Assembly: GCF_004768545.1 (NCBI RefSeq)
Contig: NZ_CP038634.1
Location: forward strand, 1,736,001 to 1,800,000
DNA length: 64,000 bases
Direction: 5' to 3'
DNA from: Cupriavidus oxalaticus
GTDB taxonomy: Bacteria > Pseudomonadota > Gammaproteobacteria > Burkholderiales > Burkholderiaceae
In this document: positions 18,064-27,512 of the stretch, in pieces
Numbering within the stretch: position 1 is the stretch's first letter
How the letters are laid out: every line of letters starts with the position of its first letter
Made by a program: the position numbers and the translations under genes
Notes under the pieces: model-generated
What the model was told of the DNA's origin: nothing
The model's database searches: none
What the model saw: the letters and a program-made list of their open reading frames with translations, nothing else

Positions 18064-18172
18064 GCATATTGGCCAGCCTCCCGGCATGGTTTGCCGCGCC
18101 GGGCTATCATCCGGGCTTTCAGCCATCCGGTGCCGGCCGCGCGTCTGGCACCATGCCACCACCGGAGCCCAC

Positions 18173-18877
18173 GTGTCCGATCTGTCCGCCTTCCCCATCA
18201 CCCGCAAATGGCCGGCGCAGCATCCCGAGCGCATCCAGCTCTATTCGCTGCCGACGCCCAACGGCGTCAAGGCATCGATCATGCTGGAAGAGACGGGCCT
18301 GCCGTACGAGCCGCACCTGGTGCGCTTCGACACCGACGACCAGCTCTCGCCGGAATTCCTGTCGCTCAACCCCAACAACAAGATCCCCGCGATTCTCGAT
18401 CCCAATGGCCCGGGCGGCAAGCCGCTGCCGCTGTTCGAATCGGGCGCGATCCTGCTGTACCTGGCCGACAAGTCGGGCAAGCTGATTCCGGCCGATCCGG
18501 CACGGCGCTACGAGACCATCCAGTGGCTGATGTTCCAGATGGGCGGCATCGGCCCGATGTTCGGGCAGGTCGGCTTCTTCCACAAGTTTGCCGGCAAGGC
18601 CTATGAAGACAAGCGCCCGCGCGACCGCTACGTGGCGGAAAGCCGGCGCCTGCTCAACGTGCTCGAGCAGCGCCTGGCCGGGCGCGCGTGGATCATGGGC
18701 GACGAGTACACCATTGCAGACATCGCCACCTTCCCGTGGGTGCGCAACCTGGTCGGCTTCTACGAGGCAGGCGACCTGGTCGGCTTCAAGGATTTTGCCA
18801 ACGTGCGGCGCGTGCTGGAGGCGTTCGTGCAGCGCCCGGCGGTGGTGAAGGGGCTGGATACGCCGCATCGCGGCTGA
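18173..18877 (+). CDS. Glutathione S-transferase, YfcG/YghU (Nu-class)-like
   Basis: A 234-residue two-domain transferase. The N-terminal thioredoxin-like domain carries [21 protein letters not shown], resembling the TPNGxK active-site region of Nu-class GSTs such as E. coli YfcG, which reduce disulphides. [13 protein letters not shown] contains the cis-proline and [18 protein letters not shown] binds the glutathione glutamyl part. The helical C-terminal domain includes the cap box [13 protein letters not shown]. The GTG at 18173 is preferred: it has GGAG upstream and gives the family N-terminus, whereas a longer frame would start inside the acnB terminator. Confidence 0.88.
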   Translation: MSDLSAFPITRKWPAQHPERIQLYSLPTPNGVKASIMLEETGLPYEPHLVRFDTDDQLSPEFLSLNPNNKIPAILDPNGPGGKPLPLFESGAILLYLADKSGKLIPADPARRYETIQWLMFQMGGIGPMFGQVGFFHKFAGKAYEDKRPRDRYVAESRRLLNVLEQRLAGRAWIMGDEYTIADIATFPWVRNLVGFYEAGDLVGFKDFANVRRVLEAFVQRPAVVKGLDTPHRG

Positions 18878-19010
18878 GTGCCGGCATGCGGTGGGCCGGC
18901 GTGGGCGTTGTCCTACACCGGGCCTTCCCAGGGGCCTACAGAGGGGACGGCGGCACGCATCCTATAGTCGAGTAGCGGGCGCATCCTGCCTCGCCCGAGG
19001 AGTCCGCACC

Positions 19011-20354
19011 ATGCCGCTGCCCGAGCCCTTCCCGCCTTCTTCCCGCTTGTGTGGCGCAGTGCTGCTGGCGGGCGCCGCCGCGACGCTGGGCGCGTGCGGC
19101 GAATCGGCCAAGCTGCCTTCCGAGGCCGGCTTCGGACCCACGCCGCAGCTGCCGCCGCCGAACGAGACCGCCATCCCCACCGTCAAGATCGCGCCCGCCG
19201 TCGGCTGGGGCGAAGGGCAGCGCCCGGTGGCGGCCGAGGGCATGGCGGTGACCGCCTTCGCCGACAAGCTCGATCATCCGCGCTGGGTCTACGTGCTGCC
19301 CAACGGCGATGTGCTGGTGGCCGAGAGCAATGCCCCGCCCAAGCCCGACGACGGCAAGGGCATCAAGGGCTGGATCATGAAGAAGGTGATGAAGCGCGCC
19401 GGCGCCGGCACGCCCAGCGCCAACCGCATCACGCTGCTGCGCGACAGCAACGGCGACGGTGTCGCCGACCAGCGGTCGATATTCCTGAAAAACATCAACT
19501 CGCCGTTCGGCATGGTGCTGGTCGGCAACGATTTCTACGTGGCTGCCACCGACGCGGTGCTGCGCTTCCCGTACCAGCCCGGCCAGACCGAGATCGCCGC
19601 GGCGCCGCAGAAGGTGGTCGACCTGCCCGGCGGGCCGCTCAATCACCACTGGACCAAGAACATCATCGCCAGCCGCGACGGCCGCAAGCTCTACGTGACA
19701 GTGGGCTCTAACAGCAACGTGGCCGAGAACGGCATGGACAAGGAAGCGGGCCGCGCCGCTATCTGGGAGGTCGATCCCAGGAACGGCTCGCACCGCATTT
19801 TTGCCAGCGGCCTGCGCAATCCCAACGGCATGGCGTGGGAGCCGGTCACCGGCGCGCTGTGGACCGCGGTCAACGAGCGCGACGAGCTCGGCAGCGACCT
19901 GGTGCCCGACTACATCACCACCGTGCGCGACGGCGGCTTCTATGGCTGGCCATACAGCTACTTCGGCCAGCACGTCGACAAGCGCGTCAAGCCCCCGGCG
20001 CCCGACCTGGTGGCCAGGGCGATCGTGCCCGACTACGCGGTCGGCGCGCATACCGCGCCGCTGGGGCTCGCGGCCGCCACCGGCAACAGCCTGCCGGCGC
20101 GCTTCAGCGAGGGCATGTTCGTGGGCCAGCATGGGTCCTGGAACCGGCGGCCGCTGGCGGGGTACAAGGTCATCTTCGTGCCGTTCAGCAAAGGCCGTCC
20201 GAACGGCGCGCCCTTCGACGTGCTGACCGGTTTTGTCGACGGCGAGGGCAATGCGCGCGGCCGGCCCGTGGGCGTGGCGATCGACAAGCGCGGCGGGCTG
20301 CTGGTGGCGGACGACGTCGGCAATGTCATCTGGCGTGTGAGCGGGGCGAAATAG
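19011..20354 (+). CDS. PQQ-type sugar/sorbosone dehydrogenase-like lipoprotein
   Basis: A 447-residue exported beta-propeller of the soluble glucose/sorbosone dehydrogenase family. The N-terminus is a lipoprotein signal with lipobox LGAC ([10 protein letters not shown]). Blades of the propeller are seen in [76 protein letters not shown] and [21 protein letters not shown], the calcium-bound DLVPDYIT region and HGSWNR are typical of the sorbosone branch. No haem motif CxxCH is present, so electrons would have to leave through a partner. The substrate is unknown; many relatives have no assigned activity. Confidence 0.82.
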   Translation: MPLPEPFPPSSRLCGAVLLAGAAATLGACGESAKLPSEAGFGPTPQLPPPNETAIPTVKIAPAVGWGEGQRPVAAEGMAVTAFADKLDHPRWVYVLPNGDVLVAESNAPPKPDDGKGIKGWIMKKVMKRAGAGTPSANRITLLRDSNGDGVADQRSIFLKNINSPFGMVLVGNDFYVAATDAVLRFPYQPGQTEIAAAPQKVVDLPGGPLNHHWTKNIIASRDGRKLYVTVGSNSNVAENGMDKEAGRAAIWEVDPRNGSHRIFASGLRNPNGMAWEPVTGALWTAVNERDELGSDLVPDYITTVRDGGFYGWPYSYFGQHVDKRVKPPAPDLVARAIVPDYAVGAHTAPLGLAAATGNSLPARFSEGMFVGQHGSWNRRPLAGYKVIFVPFSKGRPNGAPFDVLTGFVDGEGNARGRPVGVAIDKRGGLLVADDVGNVIWRVSGAK

Positions 20355-20564
20355 CGGCCAGGCCCATGCCGGACTGCCCCGGCGCTGCCACGCTGCGCTG
20401 CGTGTGAGCGGGGCCATCGCCTGGCCATCTGCTGACCATTTCCAGGCCATTGCGCCGGCGCCACGCTGACTATACTTCGCTTGGAGGGGGCCGCGGGGCA
20501 TCAATCGTGCCTGCTTCGTCCCCGCGCAAACCGCAGCCTGGACACCGACGCCTGGGAGGGGGGC

Positions 20565-21389
20565 ATGGATCACACCGGAGATTCGTTTCGCGCCTTTGAG
20601 CTGGCTGGCTGGGAGGACCCCGAAGTCGTCAGCCGCTACCAGGAGCACCTGTCGCACGTGACCCGGCAATCGATCGAGGCGCTGCTGGACGACGCGCGCG
20701 CCGCCAGCGGGCAGCGTGTGCTCGATGTCGCCAGCGGCTCGGGCCATATCGCCGCGGCGGCGGCACGGCGCGGCGCCGAGGCCATCGGCATCGACTTCTC
20801 GCTGGCGCAGGTGGAGCTGGCGCGCAAGCTGTATCCCCACATCGACTACCAGCAGGCCGACGCGCAGGCGCTGCCCTTCGGCGACGCCAGCTTCGATGTC
20901 GTGGTCAACGGCTTCGGCATGTGCCACCTGTCCGATCCCGATGCCGCGCTGCGCGAAGCCTTCCGCGTGCTGCGCCCAGGCGGTCGCATAGCCTTCACGG
21001 TGTGGGATGCCCCCGAACGCGCGGTGGGCTTCGGCGCGGTCTATGCCGCCATCCGTGCCTATGGCTCGATGGAGGTCGACCTGCCGGCGGGGCCCAATTT
21101 CTTTCTCTTCAGCGATCCCAACGAGTGCCGCAGCGCCTTGCAGCAGGCCGGCTTCGTTGCCCCGTCGTGCCGGCACGTGCACCAGGTATGGCGCTTTTCC
21201 ACGCCGGACCAGCTGTTCGATGCGCTTGCGCAAGGCACCGTGCGCGCGGCCGCCACGCTGCGCGCGCAGACCCCGCGGGCGCGCGACGAGATCCGGGCCG
21301 TGCTGCGCGGTACGGTGGCCGGCTATATGCGCGGCAGCGGCTTCGAGGTGCCGATGCCGGCGGTGCTGGCCGCCGCGGTGAAGCCCTGA
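20565..21389 (+). CDS. Class I SAM-dependent methyltransferase
   Basis: A 274-residue Rossmann methyltransferase. Motif I is VLDVASGSGHIAAAAARRG, motif II IGIDFSLAQVELARK, and the post-motifs ADAQALPFGDASFDVVVNGFGMCHLSDPDAALREAFRVLRPGGRIAFTVW are the standard UbiE/Methyltransf_11 order. The C-terminal third, about 90 residues, forms a helical lid. The start at 20565 has a GGGAGGGGGG site just upstream. It lies alone between the dehydrogenase lipoprotein and a convergent AraC gene, so its substrate cannot be read from context. Confidence 0.85.
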   Translation: MDHTGDSFRAFELAGWEDPEVVSRYQEHLSHVTRQSIEALLDDARAASGQRVLDVASGSGHIAAAAARRGAEAIGIDFSLAQVELARKLYPHIDYQQADAQALPFGDASFDVVVNGFGMCHLSDPDAALREAFRVLRPGGRIAFTVWDAPERAVGFGAVYAAIRAYGSMEVDLPAGPNFFLFSDPNECRSALQQAGFVAPSCRHVHQVWRFSTPDQLFDALAQGTVRAAATLRAQTPRARDEIRAVLRGTVAGYMRGSGFEVPMPAVLAAAVKP

Positions 21390-21438
21390 CCCGGCGCCGC
21401 TGTACGTTACCCACCCGCGTCACCTCCCGTGCGTCACC

Positions 21439-22290
21439 TCAAGCCAGCACGCGGCGCCGGCGCGCCATGAAGTCGCGCGGGGTTTGCCCGAGCGCGCGGC
21501 GGAACATGGTCGAAAACGCGCCCGCGTGGGCGTAGCCGGTTTCCGCGGCCACATGCGCCAGCGGCCGGCCGCGGCTCATCAGGTCGATCGCATGGGCCAG
21601 CCGCAACTGCTGGCGCCAGCTGCCGAAGCTGGTCTTCAGCTCGCTTTCGAACAGCCGCGCCAGCGTCCGCTCGCTGGCGCCGGTGCGGGCCGCCCATTCG
21701 GACAACGTCAGGCTGGAGCCGGGATCTTCCATCAGCGCGTGGCACAGCGCCTGCAGCCGCCGGTCCGACGGCAGCGCCAGCCCCAATGACAGCGTGGGCG
21801 CGGCCGCCAGTTCCTCCACCAGCAGGCTGGCGCAGAGCTGGCGGCGGCGCTCGCCGAGCGTGTCGTCGTGGGCCAGGGCCTCCATCAGCTCGCGCAACAG
21901 AGGCGACACCTCCAGCACCGCGCATGAATCGGCCGACAGCGCGCAGGCCTGCGGCGCGATATAGCAGGCGTAAAAGCGCACCGTGCCCAGCACCACCACG
22001 TTGTGCTCCACGTCGGGCGGGATCCAGACTGCGCGCATCGCTGGCACCAGCCATGTGGTGCCGCCGGCGGTGATGCGCAGGCTGCCGCTGATCGGGAACG
22101 ACAGCTGGCCCCACGGATGGCGGTGCGGGTGGATCACCGCGTTGGGAGGCGGCCGGCGCAGGTGTGCGATCACCGGGTCGGCGGCGCTGGGACGTGCGCG
22201 CGGCACCGGCGAGTAGACCGGGCGGCGGCGGGCCGGGGCGGGCGGCGAGGCGGCAGGCAGGGCAGGGGCGGGGGCGACGTCGTGTGGCAT
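21439..22290 (-). CDS. AraC-family transcriptional regulator with cupin sensor
   Basis: A 283-residue regulator. After a proline/alanine-rich leader of about 35 residues comes a cupin-type sensor (IHPHRHPWGQLSFPISGSLRITAGGTTWLVPAMRAVWIPP). Two helix-turn-helix units follow at the C-terminus: LTLSEWAARTGASERTLARLFESELKTSFGSWRQQLRL and PLAHVAAETGYAHAGAFSTMFRRALGQTPRDF. It is divergently transcribed from the anion permease gene across a 167-bp gap and is therefore its likely regulator. Confidence 0.88.
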   Translation of the reverse strand: MPHDVAPAPALPAASPPAPARRRPVYSPVPRARPSAADPVIAHLRRPPPNAVIHPHRHPWGQLSFPISGSLRITAGGTTWLVPAMRAVWIPPDVEHNVVVLGTVRFYACYIAPQACALSADSCAVLEVSPLLRELMEALAHDDTLGERRRQLCASLLVEELAAAPTLSLGLALPSDRRLQALCHALMEDPGSSLTLSEWAARTGASERTLARLFESELKTSFGSWRQQLRLAHAIDLMSRGRPLAHVAAETGYAHAGAFSTMFRRALGQTPRDFMARRRRVLA

Positions 22291-22457
22291 GAAATCGTAA
22301 GAAATTGCCTGATTAGTGTAACTCCGCCAATCGCGGTCGGCCTACGATGCATCGAGCGGCCGCGACCGGAAAGGTGACCGGCCAATTGCCGAACAGGCAC
22401 CGGCCCGCCGAAATCGCGCGCGGCATGGGACCGGCGCCATAGACGAGATGTTCTTCC

Positions 22458-23939
22458 ATGCCTCCATTCGTACGCCGCGCCGCGGCGCGTTTCGGCCTGA
22501 GCGGCCCGGATGCCACGCTGGCCGCCACCGCGCCGGTGCGGGACACCATTTCCGACCCCGGCCTGCGGCAATCCGCCAGGGCCGCCTTTGCCATCGGCGT
22601 GTGCATTGCGCTGGTGTTGAGCGCCGGCCACGCCATCGACGCGCCGCCGGCGCTGGTCTGGGCCGCGGCGCTGGTGTTGTCCACGGTGTGCTGCTGGGCG
22701 CTCGGCGCCTTGCCCGAGCCCACCGCCACGCTGCTGTTCTTCCTGTGCGCGGTCGTATTCCAGATTGCGCCGCCCAAGGTGGTGTTCAGCGGCTTTGCGT
22801 CGCCCGCGTGGTGGCTGATGTTCGGCGGCGCCGTCACCGGCGTGGCGCTGCGCAACAGCGGGCTGGCGCTGCGGCTGGCCGACGCCATCTTCCAGCGCCG
22901 GGTGCACGGGTATCCGCAACTGGTCGCGCTGGTCGCGGCCAGCGCCGTGGGCCTCGCGTTCCTGATGCCGTCCACCACCGGCCGCGTGCTGCTGCTGATC
23001 CCGATCGTGCTGGCGCTGGCGGACCGCGTGGGCCTGGCCCCCGGCTCCAACGGCCGTATCGGTCTGGTGCTGACGGTGGCTGCGGCCAGCTATATGCCGC
23101 CGACCACCATCCTGCCCGCCAATATCCCCAACAGCGTGCTGCTGGGCGCGGCCAGCTCGCTGTACGGCATCAACCTCAGCTACGGCGGCTACCTGCTGCT
23201 GCACTTCCCGATCCTCGGGCTGCTCAAGACCGTGGTGCTGGTCTGGCTGGTGTGCCGGCTGTTTCCGCACGACGCACCGCTGGCCGCGGCGCCGGCGGCA
23301 GCGCGCGCGCCGATGGGCCGGCAGGAGCGGCTGCTGGCGGTCATCCTGGCGATCGCCGTGGTGGGATTCGCCACCGACGCGCTGCATGGCATCTCGCCGG
23401 CCTGGATCGCGCTGGCCGCAAGCATCGTCTGCCTGCTGCCGGGCGTGGGGCTGGTCTCGTCCAGGGCGCTGGCCGAGCAGGTTCACCTGGTGCCGCTGCT
23501 CTATGTGGCGGGCTTCCTCGGACTTGGCGCGGTGGTGGAGTCGACCGGCCTGGGCACTGCCGTCAGCCACGCGCTGCTGAACTGGCTGCAGCTGACGCCG
23601 GGGCACACGGTGGCGAACGTCGGCGCGCTCGGCGCCGTGGGCGCCAGCATGGGCCTGATGACCACGCTGCCGAGCCTGCCGGCGGTGTTGTCTCCGCTGG
23701 CGCGGGAATTTGCCAGCGCCACCGGCTTGCCGCTGGAGACGGTACTGATGCTGCAGGTGCCGGTGTTCTCCACGGTGTTCTTCCCCTACCAGTCGCCGCC
23801 GATCGTGATCGCGATGCAGCTGGGCGGCGTCGGGCTACGCCATGGCACGCGGCTGTGCCTGGCATTGGCGGCCATCACGGTGGTGGCGTTGCTGCCGCTG
23901 GATTACCTCTGGTGGCGGCTGCTGGGGTACCTGCCCTGA
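22458..23939 (+). CDS. SLC13/DASS-family anion permease
   Basis: A 493-residue membrane protein with about 11-12 predicted helices, of the divalent anion:sodium symporter superfamily. The repeated hairpin regions are at FLMPSTTGRVLLLIPIVLAL with PPTTILPANIPNSVLLG, and at GASMGLMTTLPSLPAVLSPLA. The canonical Ser-Asn-Thr substrate signature is altered to Ser-Thr-Thr in the first repeat, so this belongs to a divergent branch. Dicarboxylate, sulfate or another anion cannot be distinguished. The divergent AraC-type gene suggests substrate-responsive control. The protein ends in a basic-poor WWRLLGYLP tail with no fused TrkA-C domain. Confidence 0.8.
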   Translation: MPPFVRRAAARFGLSGPDATLAATAPVRDTISDPGLRQSARAAFAIGVCIALVLSAGHAIDAPPALVWAAALVLSTVCCWALGALPEPTATLLFFLCAVVFQIAPPKVVFSGFASPAWWLMFGGAVTGVALRNSGLALRLADAIFQRRVHGYPQLVALVAASAVGLAFLMPSTTGRVLLLIPIVLALADRVGLAPGSNGRIGLVLTVAAASYMPPTTILPANIPNSVLLGAASSLYGINLSYGGYLLLHFPILGLLKTVVLVWLVCRLFPHDAPLAAAPAAARAPMGRQERLLAVILAIAVVGFATDALHGISPAWIALAASIVCLLPGVGLVSSRALAEQVHLVPLLYVAGFLGLGAVVESTGLGTAVSHALLNWLQLTPGHTVANVGALGAVGASMGLMTTLPSLPAVLSPLAREFASATGLPLETVLMLQVPVFSTVFFPYQSPPIVIAMQLGGVGLRHGTRLCLALAAITVVALLPLDYLWWRLLGYLP

Positions 23940-24149
23940 GCTTCATGCGGTGTTGGACGGATACCGACAGCTTTTCGCTGGTCGTCGGCCCGGTGCCAAC
24001 GAATGATCAGCGGAACAGCCCGGAAAGTGCCCTGCACCGCGCCGCAGGCGGCGTAGTGGTGGTGGCACGGTCATTGCGGAATGGACAGCGAGCGCGGCGC
24101 CGATGCTCGTTGTCCCACCCGCCAGCAATGGCTTCCCCGGAGAACACCG

Positions 24150-24512
24150 ATGAACCCCCAATCCCCCTGCCAGCGCGGGCAGGCCGCATCGCGCCCGCAA
24201 AAGAAACTGCTGCACCGCACCCGCCGCGCCGTCGTGCTGCTGCGTGTGCTGGGGCTGTGCCTGAACAGCGTCGCCTGCGCACAGGCCGAAGCCCCGCAGC
24301 CCGCCGCTCCCGCGGCAGCGGCTGTCACCCCTGAACAGAAATTCGCCCCCGGCTACCTCGAGGCCGTGTCCACCGGCTATGACAATGGCGTGGCGTGGCG
24401 GGAACCGGAAGGCATCGCGCCGCTGCGGCAGCCGCGCGAGGTGCGTGGGCCGAGTGCGGGAGATGCCGGCGCGGCGATGCGACCGGTTTCGGCAAAGCCG
24501 CGGGTTCGTTGA
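24150..24512 (+). CDS. Hypothetical small exported protein
   Basis: I do not recognise this 120-residue protein. It has a basic N-terminus (RPQKKLLHRTRR), one hydrophobic segment ending in a plausible signal-peptidase site (VVLLRVLGLCLNSVACAQA), then an alanine/proline-rich linker and a short hydrophilic region with GYLEAVSTGYDNGVAWREPEG. GGAGA stands about 7 bases before the ATG. It lies on the same strand between the permease and the LysR gene, with no clear link to either. It may be a small periplasmic protein of narrow distribution. Confidence 0.5.
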   Translation: MNPQSPCQRGQAASRPQKKLLHRTRRAVVLLRVLGLCLNSVACAQAEAPQPAAPAAAAVTPEQKFAPGYLEAVSTGYDNGVAWREPEGIAPLRQPREVRGPSAGDAGAAMRPVSAKPRVR

Positions 24513-24601
24513 GCGGGATGCAAGGGAGTCAGTGTGAGATTTCCGATTCTCGGTTGGGATCTGCTTACAATCCGTCACACCGGCCCAACGCAGCTCCGAC
24601 C

Positions 24602-25462
24602 ATGGACATCGAACTCGCCCGCACCTTCCTGCAAGTCGTGCGCACCGGCAGCCTGCTGGCGGCGGCCGACAAGCTGCACGTCACGCAAACCGCGGTAACG
24701 GCCCGGATCAAGAGCCTGGAGTCACAGCTGAACTGCCGGCTGTTCGAGCGCAACAAGGCCGGCGCGCGCCTCACCGCCGACGGCCAGCGTTTCCTGGGCT
24801 ATGCCAGCCAGCTGGTGCAGACCTGGGAGGCGGCTTGCCGCGAGTTGCCACTGCCGGCTGGGCTGGCAAACCTGTTCCGCTTTGGCGCCGAGATCAGCCT
24901 GGGCAATCCGCTGGCGCTGCTGTGGGCCACGCGCATGCGCCAGCAGATGCCGGCGCTGGCGGTGCGCGCTGAAGTGGGGGAGGGCGAGGCGCTGCAGTAC
25001 AAGCTGCAGTCGGGCACGCTCGATGCGGCGCTGGTCTACCAGCCGGAGTACGCGCCCGGCATGCATGTCGAGGCGCTGATGGAGGAAAAGCTGATCCTGA
25101 TCCGCTCGGCCCAGCGCGACGGCCCCTATGTCTACGTTGACTGGGGGCCGGAATTCCGGCGCCAGCATGACAGCGTCCTGCCCCAGCATGCGCGCGCGTC
25201 GCTGTATTTCAACCTCGGGCCACTGGCTTTGCAGTACATCCTCCAGTTCGGCGGCAGCGGGTATTTCCGTACGCGGGTCGTGCAGAGCTACCTCGACAAC
25301 GGCGCGCTGGTGCGAGTCGACAGCGCATCGGAATTCTCGTATCCGGTCTTCCTTGTTTGCGCCAGGACGCCAGCCGGCATGACGCAGGAGGCCGTGCGCA
25401 TGCTGCGCGATATCGTGCGCGAAGAATCGGACTGGTCGCAGCGTTGGGACGTGCCACTGTAG
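24602..25462 (+). CDS. LysR-family transcriptional regulator
   Basis: A 286-residue LysR regulator. The N-terminal winged helix is MDIELARTFLQVVRTGSLLAAADKLHVTQTAVTARIKSLESQLNCRLFER, about 60 residues, followed by the linker helix and a periplasmic-binding-protein-like effector domain (about 90-280). No divergent target gene is adjacent: the gene upstream is on the same strand, and downstream it converges on a small minus-strand gene across 15 bp that contain the perfect palindrome GCGGGCGCCCGC. Target and effector are not deducible. Confidence 0.9.
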   Translation: MDIELARTFLQVVRTGSLLAAADKLHVTQTAVTARIKSLESQLNCRLFERNKAGARLTADGQRFLGYASQLVQTWEAACRELPLPAGLANLFRFGAEISLGNPLALLWATRMRQQMPALAVRAEVGEGEALQYKLQSGTLDAALVYQPEYAPGMHVEALMEEKLILIRSAQRDGPYVYVDWGPEFRRQHDSVLPQHARASLYFNLGPLALQYILQFGGSGYFRTRVVQSYLDNGALVRVDSASEFSYPVFLVCARTPAGMTQEAVRMLRDIVREESDWSQRWDVPL

Positions 25463-25477
25463 CGGGCGCCCGCGGCA

Positions 25478-25732
25478 TCAGGCGCGCACTGGCATGGGCC
25501 GCGCCGACAGCCCCGCCCAGCCGGGCATGCCGGCCGGCACCAGCCGGTACTGCCGCACGCGCTTGCCGCCCCGCGGCCGGCGCGGCGGCCTGGGTTCGAG
25601 GCCGGCGAAGCGGCCATGCCGCTGCACGCGCTCGAATACCGGTTCAGGTACCCGCGTGCCGATCAGCCAGGTAACAGTGCCTCCCAGCGCCAACAGCGCC
25701 AGCGCCAGCGCGATCCAGAGGACGGTTTCCAT
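25478..25732 (-). CDS. Hypothetical small membrane protein
   Basis: An 84-residue product not recognised as a known family. It has one N-terminal membrane helix (METVLWIALALALLALGGTVTWLIG) and a strongly basic, proline-rich cytoplasmic tail (PRPPRRPRGGKRVRQYRLV). The start at 25732 has GGAG nine bases upstream; ATG 25747 would add five residues. It is a single gene convergent with the LysR gene. Coding potential rests on the membrane segment and ribosome site only. Confidence 0.45.
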   Translation of the reverse strand: METVLWIALALALLALGGTVTWLIGTRVPEPVFERVQRHGRFAGLEPRPPRRPRGGKRVRQYRLVPAGMPGWAGLSARPMPVRA

Positions 25733-25970
25733 GATTTCCCGCTCCATCGAATAAGTGTCGGTGTCTCCTAGTATTGGCACAAACCATGCCCGCGGGTAAA
25801 TGAAAGTTATCATGGGTTCATATCAATAAAACTGCATTGAATGGCCTGTCCCGGCAACGCCAGCGTGGGCACGGGTTGTAGAAAAATCATCTTTTCCGAC
25901 GAACCTCAGGCGCGCGGCACGGCAGACACTCAACCGATCCGAACATCACACCAGAAGGGGGACTCCAGCC

Positions 25971-27128
25971 ATGCAACGCCTGATCTTCGAAGCCGAACAC
26001 GACGCCTTCCGCGAATCCGCCCGCCGCTTCTACCAGCGTGAGGTCGGGCCGCACGGCGAGCGCTGGCGCGAGCAGGGCTGCGTCGACCGCGAGGTGTTCC
26101 GCAAGGCCGGCGAGCAGGGCTACCTGCTGATGTGGGCCGACGAGAAATACGGCGGCGCCGGCGTCGATGACTTCCGCTATGAGCAGATCCTGATCGAGGA
26201 AAACGCGCGCCATGGCGACTCCGGCTTCTTCGGCACGCTCCATTCGCGCCTGGTGGCGCCGTATGTCGGCCGCATCGGCAACGAAGAGCAGCGCCTGCGC
26301 CTGCTGCCGGCCGCGGCGCGCGGCGAGGCGATTTTCGCCATCGCCATGACCGAGCCGCAGACCGGCTCCGACCTGGCCGGCATCCGCACCCGGGCCGAGG
26401 ATCATGGCGACCACTGGGTGCTGAACGGCGCCAAGACCTATATCTCCAACGGCCAGCTGGCCGACTACGTGGTAGTGGTGGCGCGCACCGACCCCGAGCG
26501 CAGCCACGGCCTGACGCTGTTTATCGTCGAGCGAGGCATGCCGGGCTTCGAGCGCGGCCGCAAGCTGCGCAAGATGGGCCTGCATTCGCAGGACACCTCG
26601 GAGCTGTTCTTCGACAACGTGAAGGTGCCCAAGGCCAACGTGCTCGGCGAGCCCGGCCAGGCCTTCCGCTACCTGACCCGGCACCTGGCCGAGGAGCGGC
26701 TGATCGGCGCCTGCGGCTACATGGCGTCGGCGCAGGTGGCGTTCGACCTGACGCTGGACTACGTCAAGGAACGCAAGGCCTTCGGCCGGCCGATCGGCAC
26801 CTTCCAGAACTCGCGCTTCAAGCTGGCCGAGCTGCGCGCCCAGCTCGACGCGATCCAGACCTTTGTCGACCAGTGCGTGCTGCAGCATAACGCCGGCACG
26901 CTGACGGTGGAGACGGCGGCGTCGGCCAAGCTGCTGACCTCCGAGCTGCAGGGCCGCGTGGTGGACGAGGGCGTGCAGCTGCACGGCGGCGCCGGCTATA
27001 TGGAGGAGTACCGCATCTGCCGGATGTACACCGATGCGCGGATCTCGCGAATCTACGCCGGCAGCAGCGAAATCATGAAAGAAATCATCGGGCGCAGCCT
27101 CGGGCTGGACGACCGCGCCAAGGCATAA
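25971..27128 (+). CDS. Acyl-CoA dehydrogenase
   Basis: A flavoenzyme of 385 residues oxidising an acyl-CoA to the trans-2-enoyl-CoA. The N-terminal helical domain, the beta-domain with AIAMTEPQTGSDLAGIRT and WVLNGAKTYISNG (FAD and substrate contacts), and the C-terminal helical domain (YVKERKAFGRPIGTFQ; LHGGAGYMEEYRICRMYTDARI) are all present. At IYAGSSEIMKEI the residue that is the catalytic Glu in medium-chain enzymes is Ala, as in long-chain and isovaleryl-type enzymes, whose base sits elsewhere in the fold. It is not flanked by enoyl-CoA hydratase or thiolase genes. GGGGGAC precedes the ATG. Confidence 0.92.
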   Translation: MQRLIFEAEHDAFRESARRFYQREVGPHGERWREQGCVDREVFRKAGEQGYLLMWADEKYGGAGVDDFRYEQILIEENARHGDSGFFGTLHSRLVAPYVGRIGNEEQRLRLLPAAARGEAIFAIAMTEPQTGSDLAGIRTRAEDHGDHWVLNGAKTYISNGQLADYVVVVARTDPERSHGLTLFIVERGMPGFERGRKLRKMGLHSQDTSELFFDNVKVPKANVLGEPGQAFRYLTRHLAEERLIGACGYMASAQVAFDLTLDYVKERKAFGRPIGTFQNSRFKLAELRAQLDAIQTFVDQCVLQHNAGTLTVETAASAKLLTSELQGRVVDEGVQLHGGAGYMEEYRICRMYTDARISRIYAGSSEIMKEIIGRSLGLDDRAKA

Positions 27129-27160
27129 GCCACCAGGGCGGCCAAGGCTGGAATAACGGA

Positions 27161-27196
27161 CCGGGAATCACCGACGCACGCGTCGGTGATTCCCGG
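27161..27196. terminator. Perfect hairpin after the acyl-CoA dehydrogenase gene
   Basis: CCGGGAATCACCGACG and its exact reverse complement form a 16-bp stem with loop CACG, 32 bp after the stop codon. No T-run follows, so it may stabilise the mRNA 3' end or act with another terminator rather than as a classical intrinsic terminator. Confidence 0.55.
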
Positions 27197-27512
27197 GCCG
27201 CTTGCATTCTTGATCGAAGTCGCGCGGACTGGGGTTTTCACGCAGTTAAAGGCTTTTGTCAACGATATGAAAGCCGTTTGTAAAGCGATTCGGTTTGAAT
27301 GCCGTCGGGAGATCGTGCCCGGGTGGCGTTTGAAGCATCGGGATAGCAGGGCGAGGGCGCGCGAGGACGCGGCATGACAGCCCAGCCGGGCGACCGCCGG
27401 AGCAGCTGCCAGACGGATGAAAATTCATCGGTCGGTGCACCGCTTTGGGGGCACGGTCGTTTACCGCAGACCGTTGACCGCAAAACCGCTTTCGAACCGA
27501 GCCTGACTGACC
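27197..27512. other. Upstream region of the metal efflux operon
   Basis: No gene is seen here. It contains the stem GGCTTT/AAAGCC around 27250-27275 and the near-palindrome GATGAAAATTCATC (27416-27429), either of which could be a regulatory site for the efflux operon. TTGACC near 27473 is a weak -35 candidate. No metal-responsive regulator gene is adjacent. Confidence 0.45.

Noticed and set aside
15351..18110. A very long open frame antisense to acnB (about 919 codons).
   Set aside because: It is the mirror of the strongly coding, high-GC acnB frame; its translation is low-complexity His/Ala/Arg/Gly and matches no family.
27416..27429. GATGAAAATTCATC as operator of the metal efflux operon.
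   Set aside because: Six-base arms only, no second copy and no adjacent metal regulator; listed only as a feature of the upstream region.
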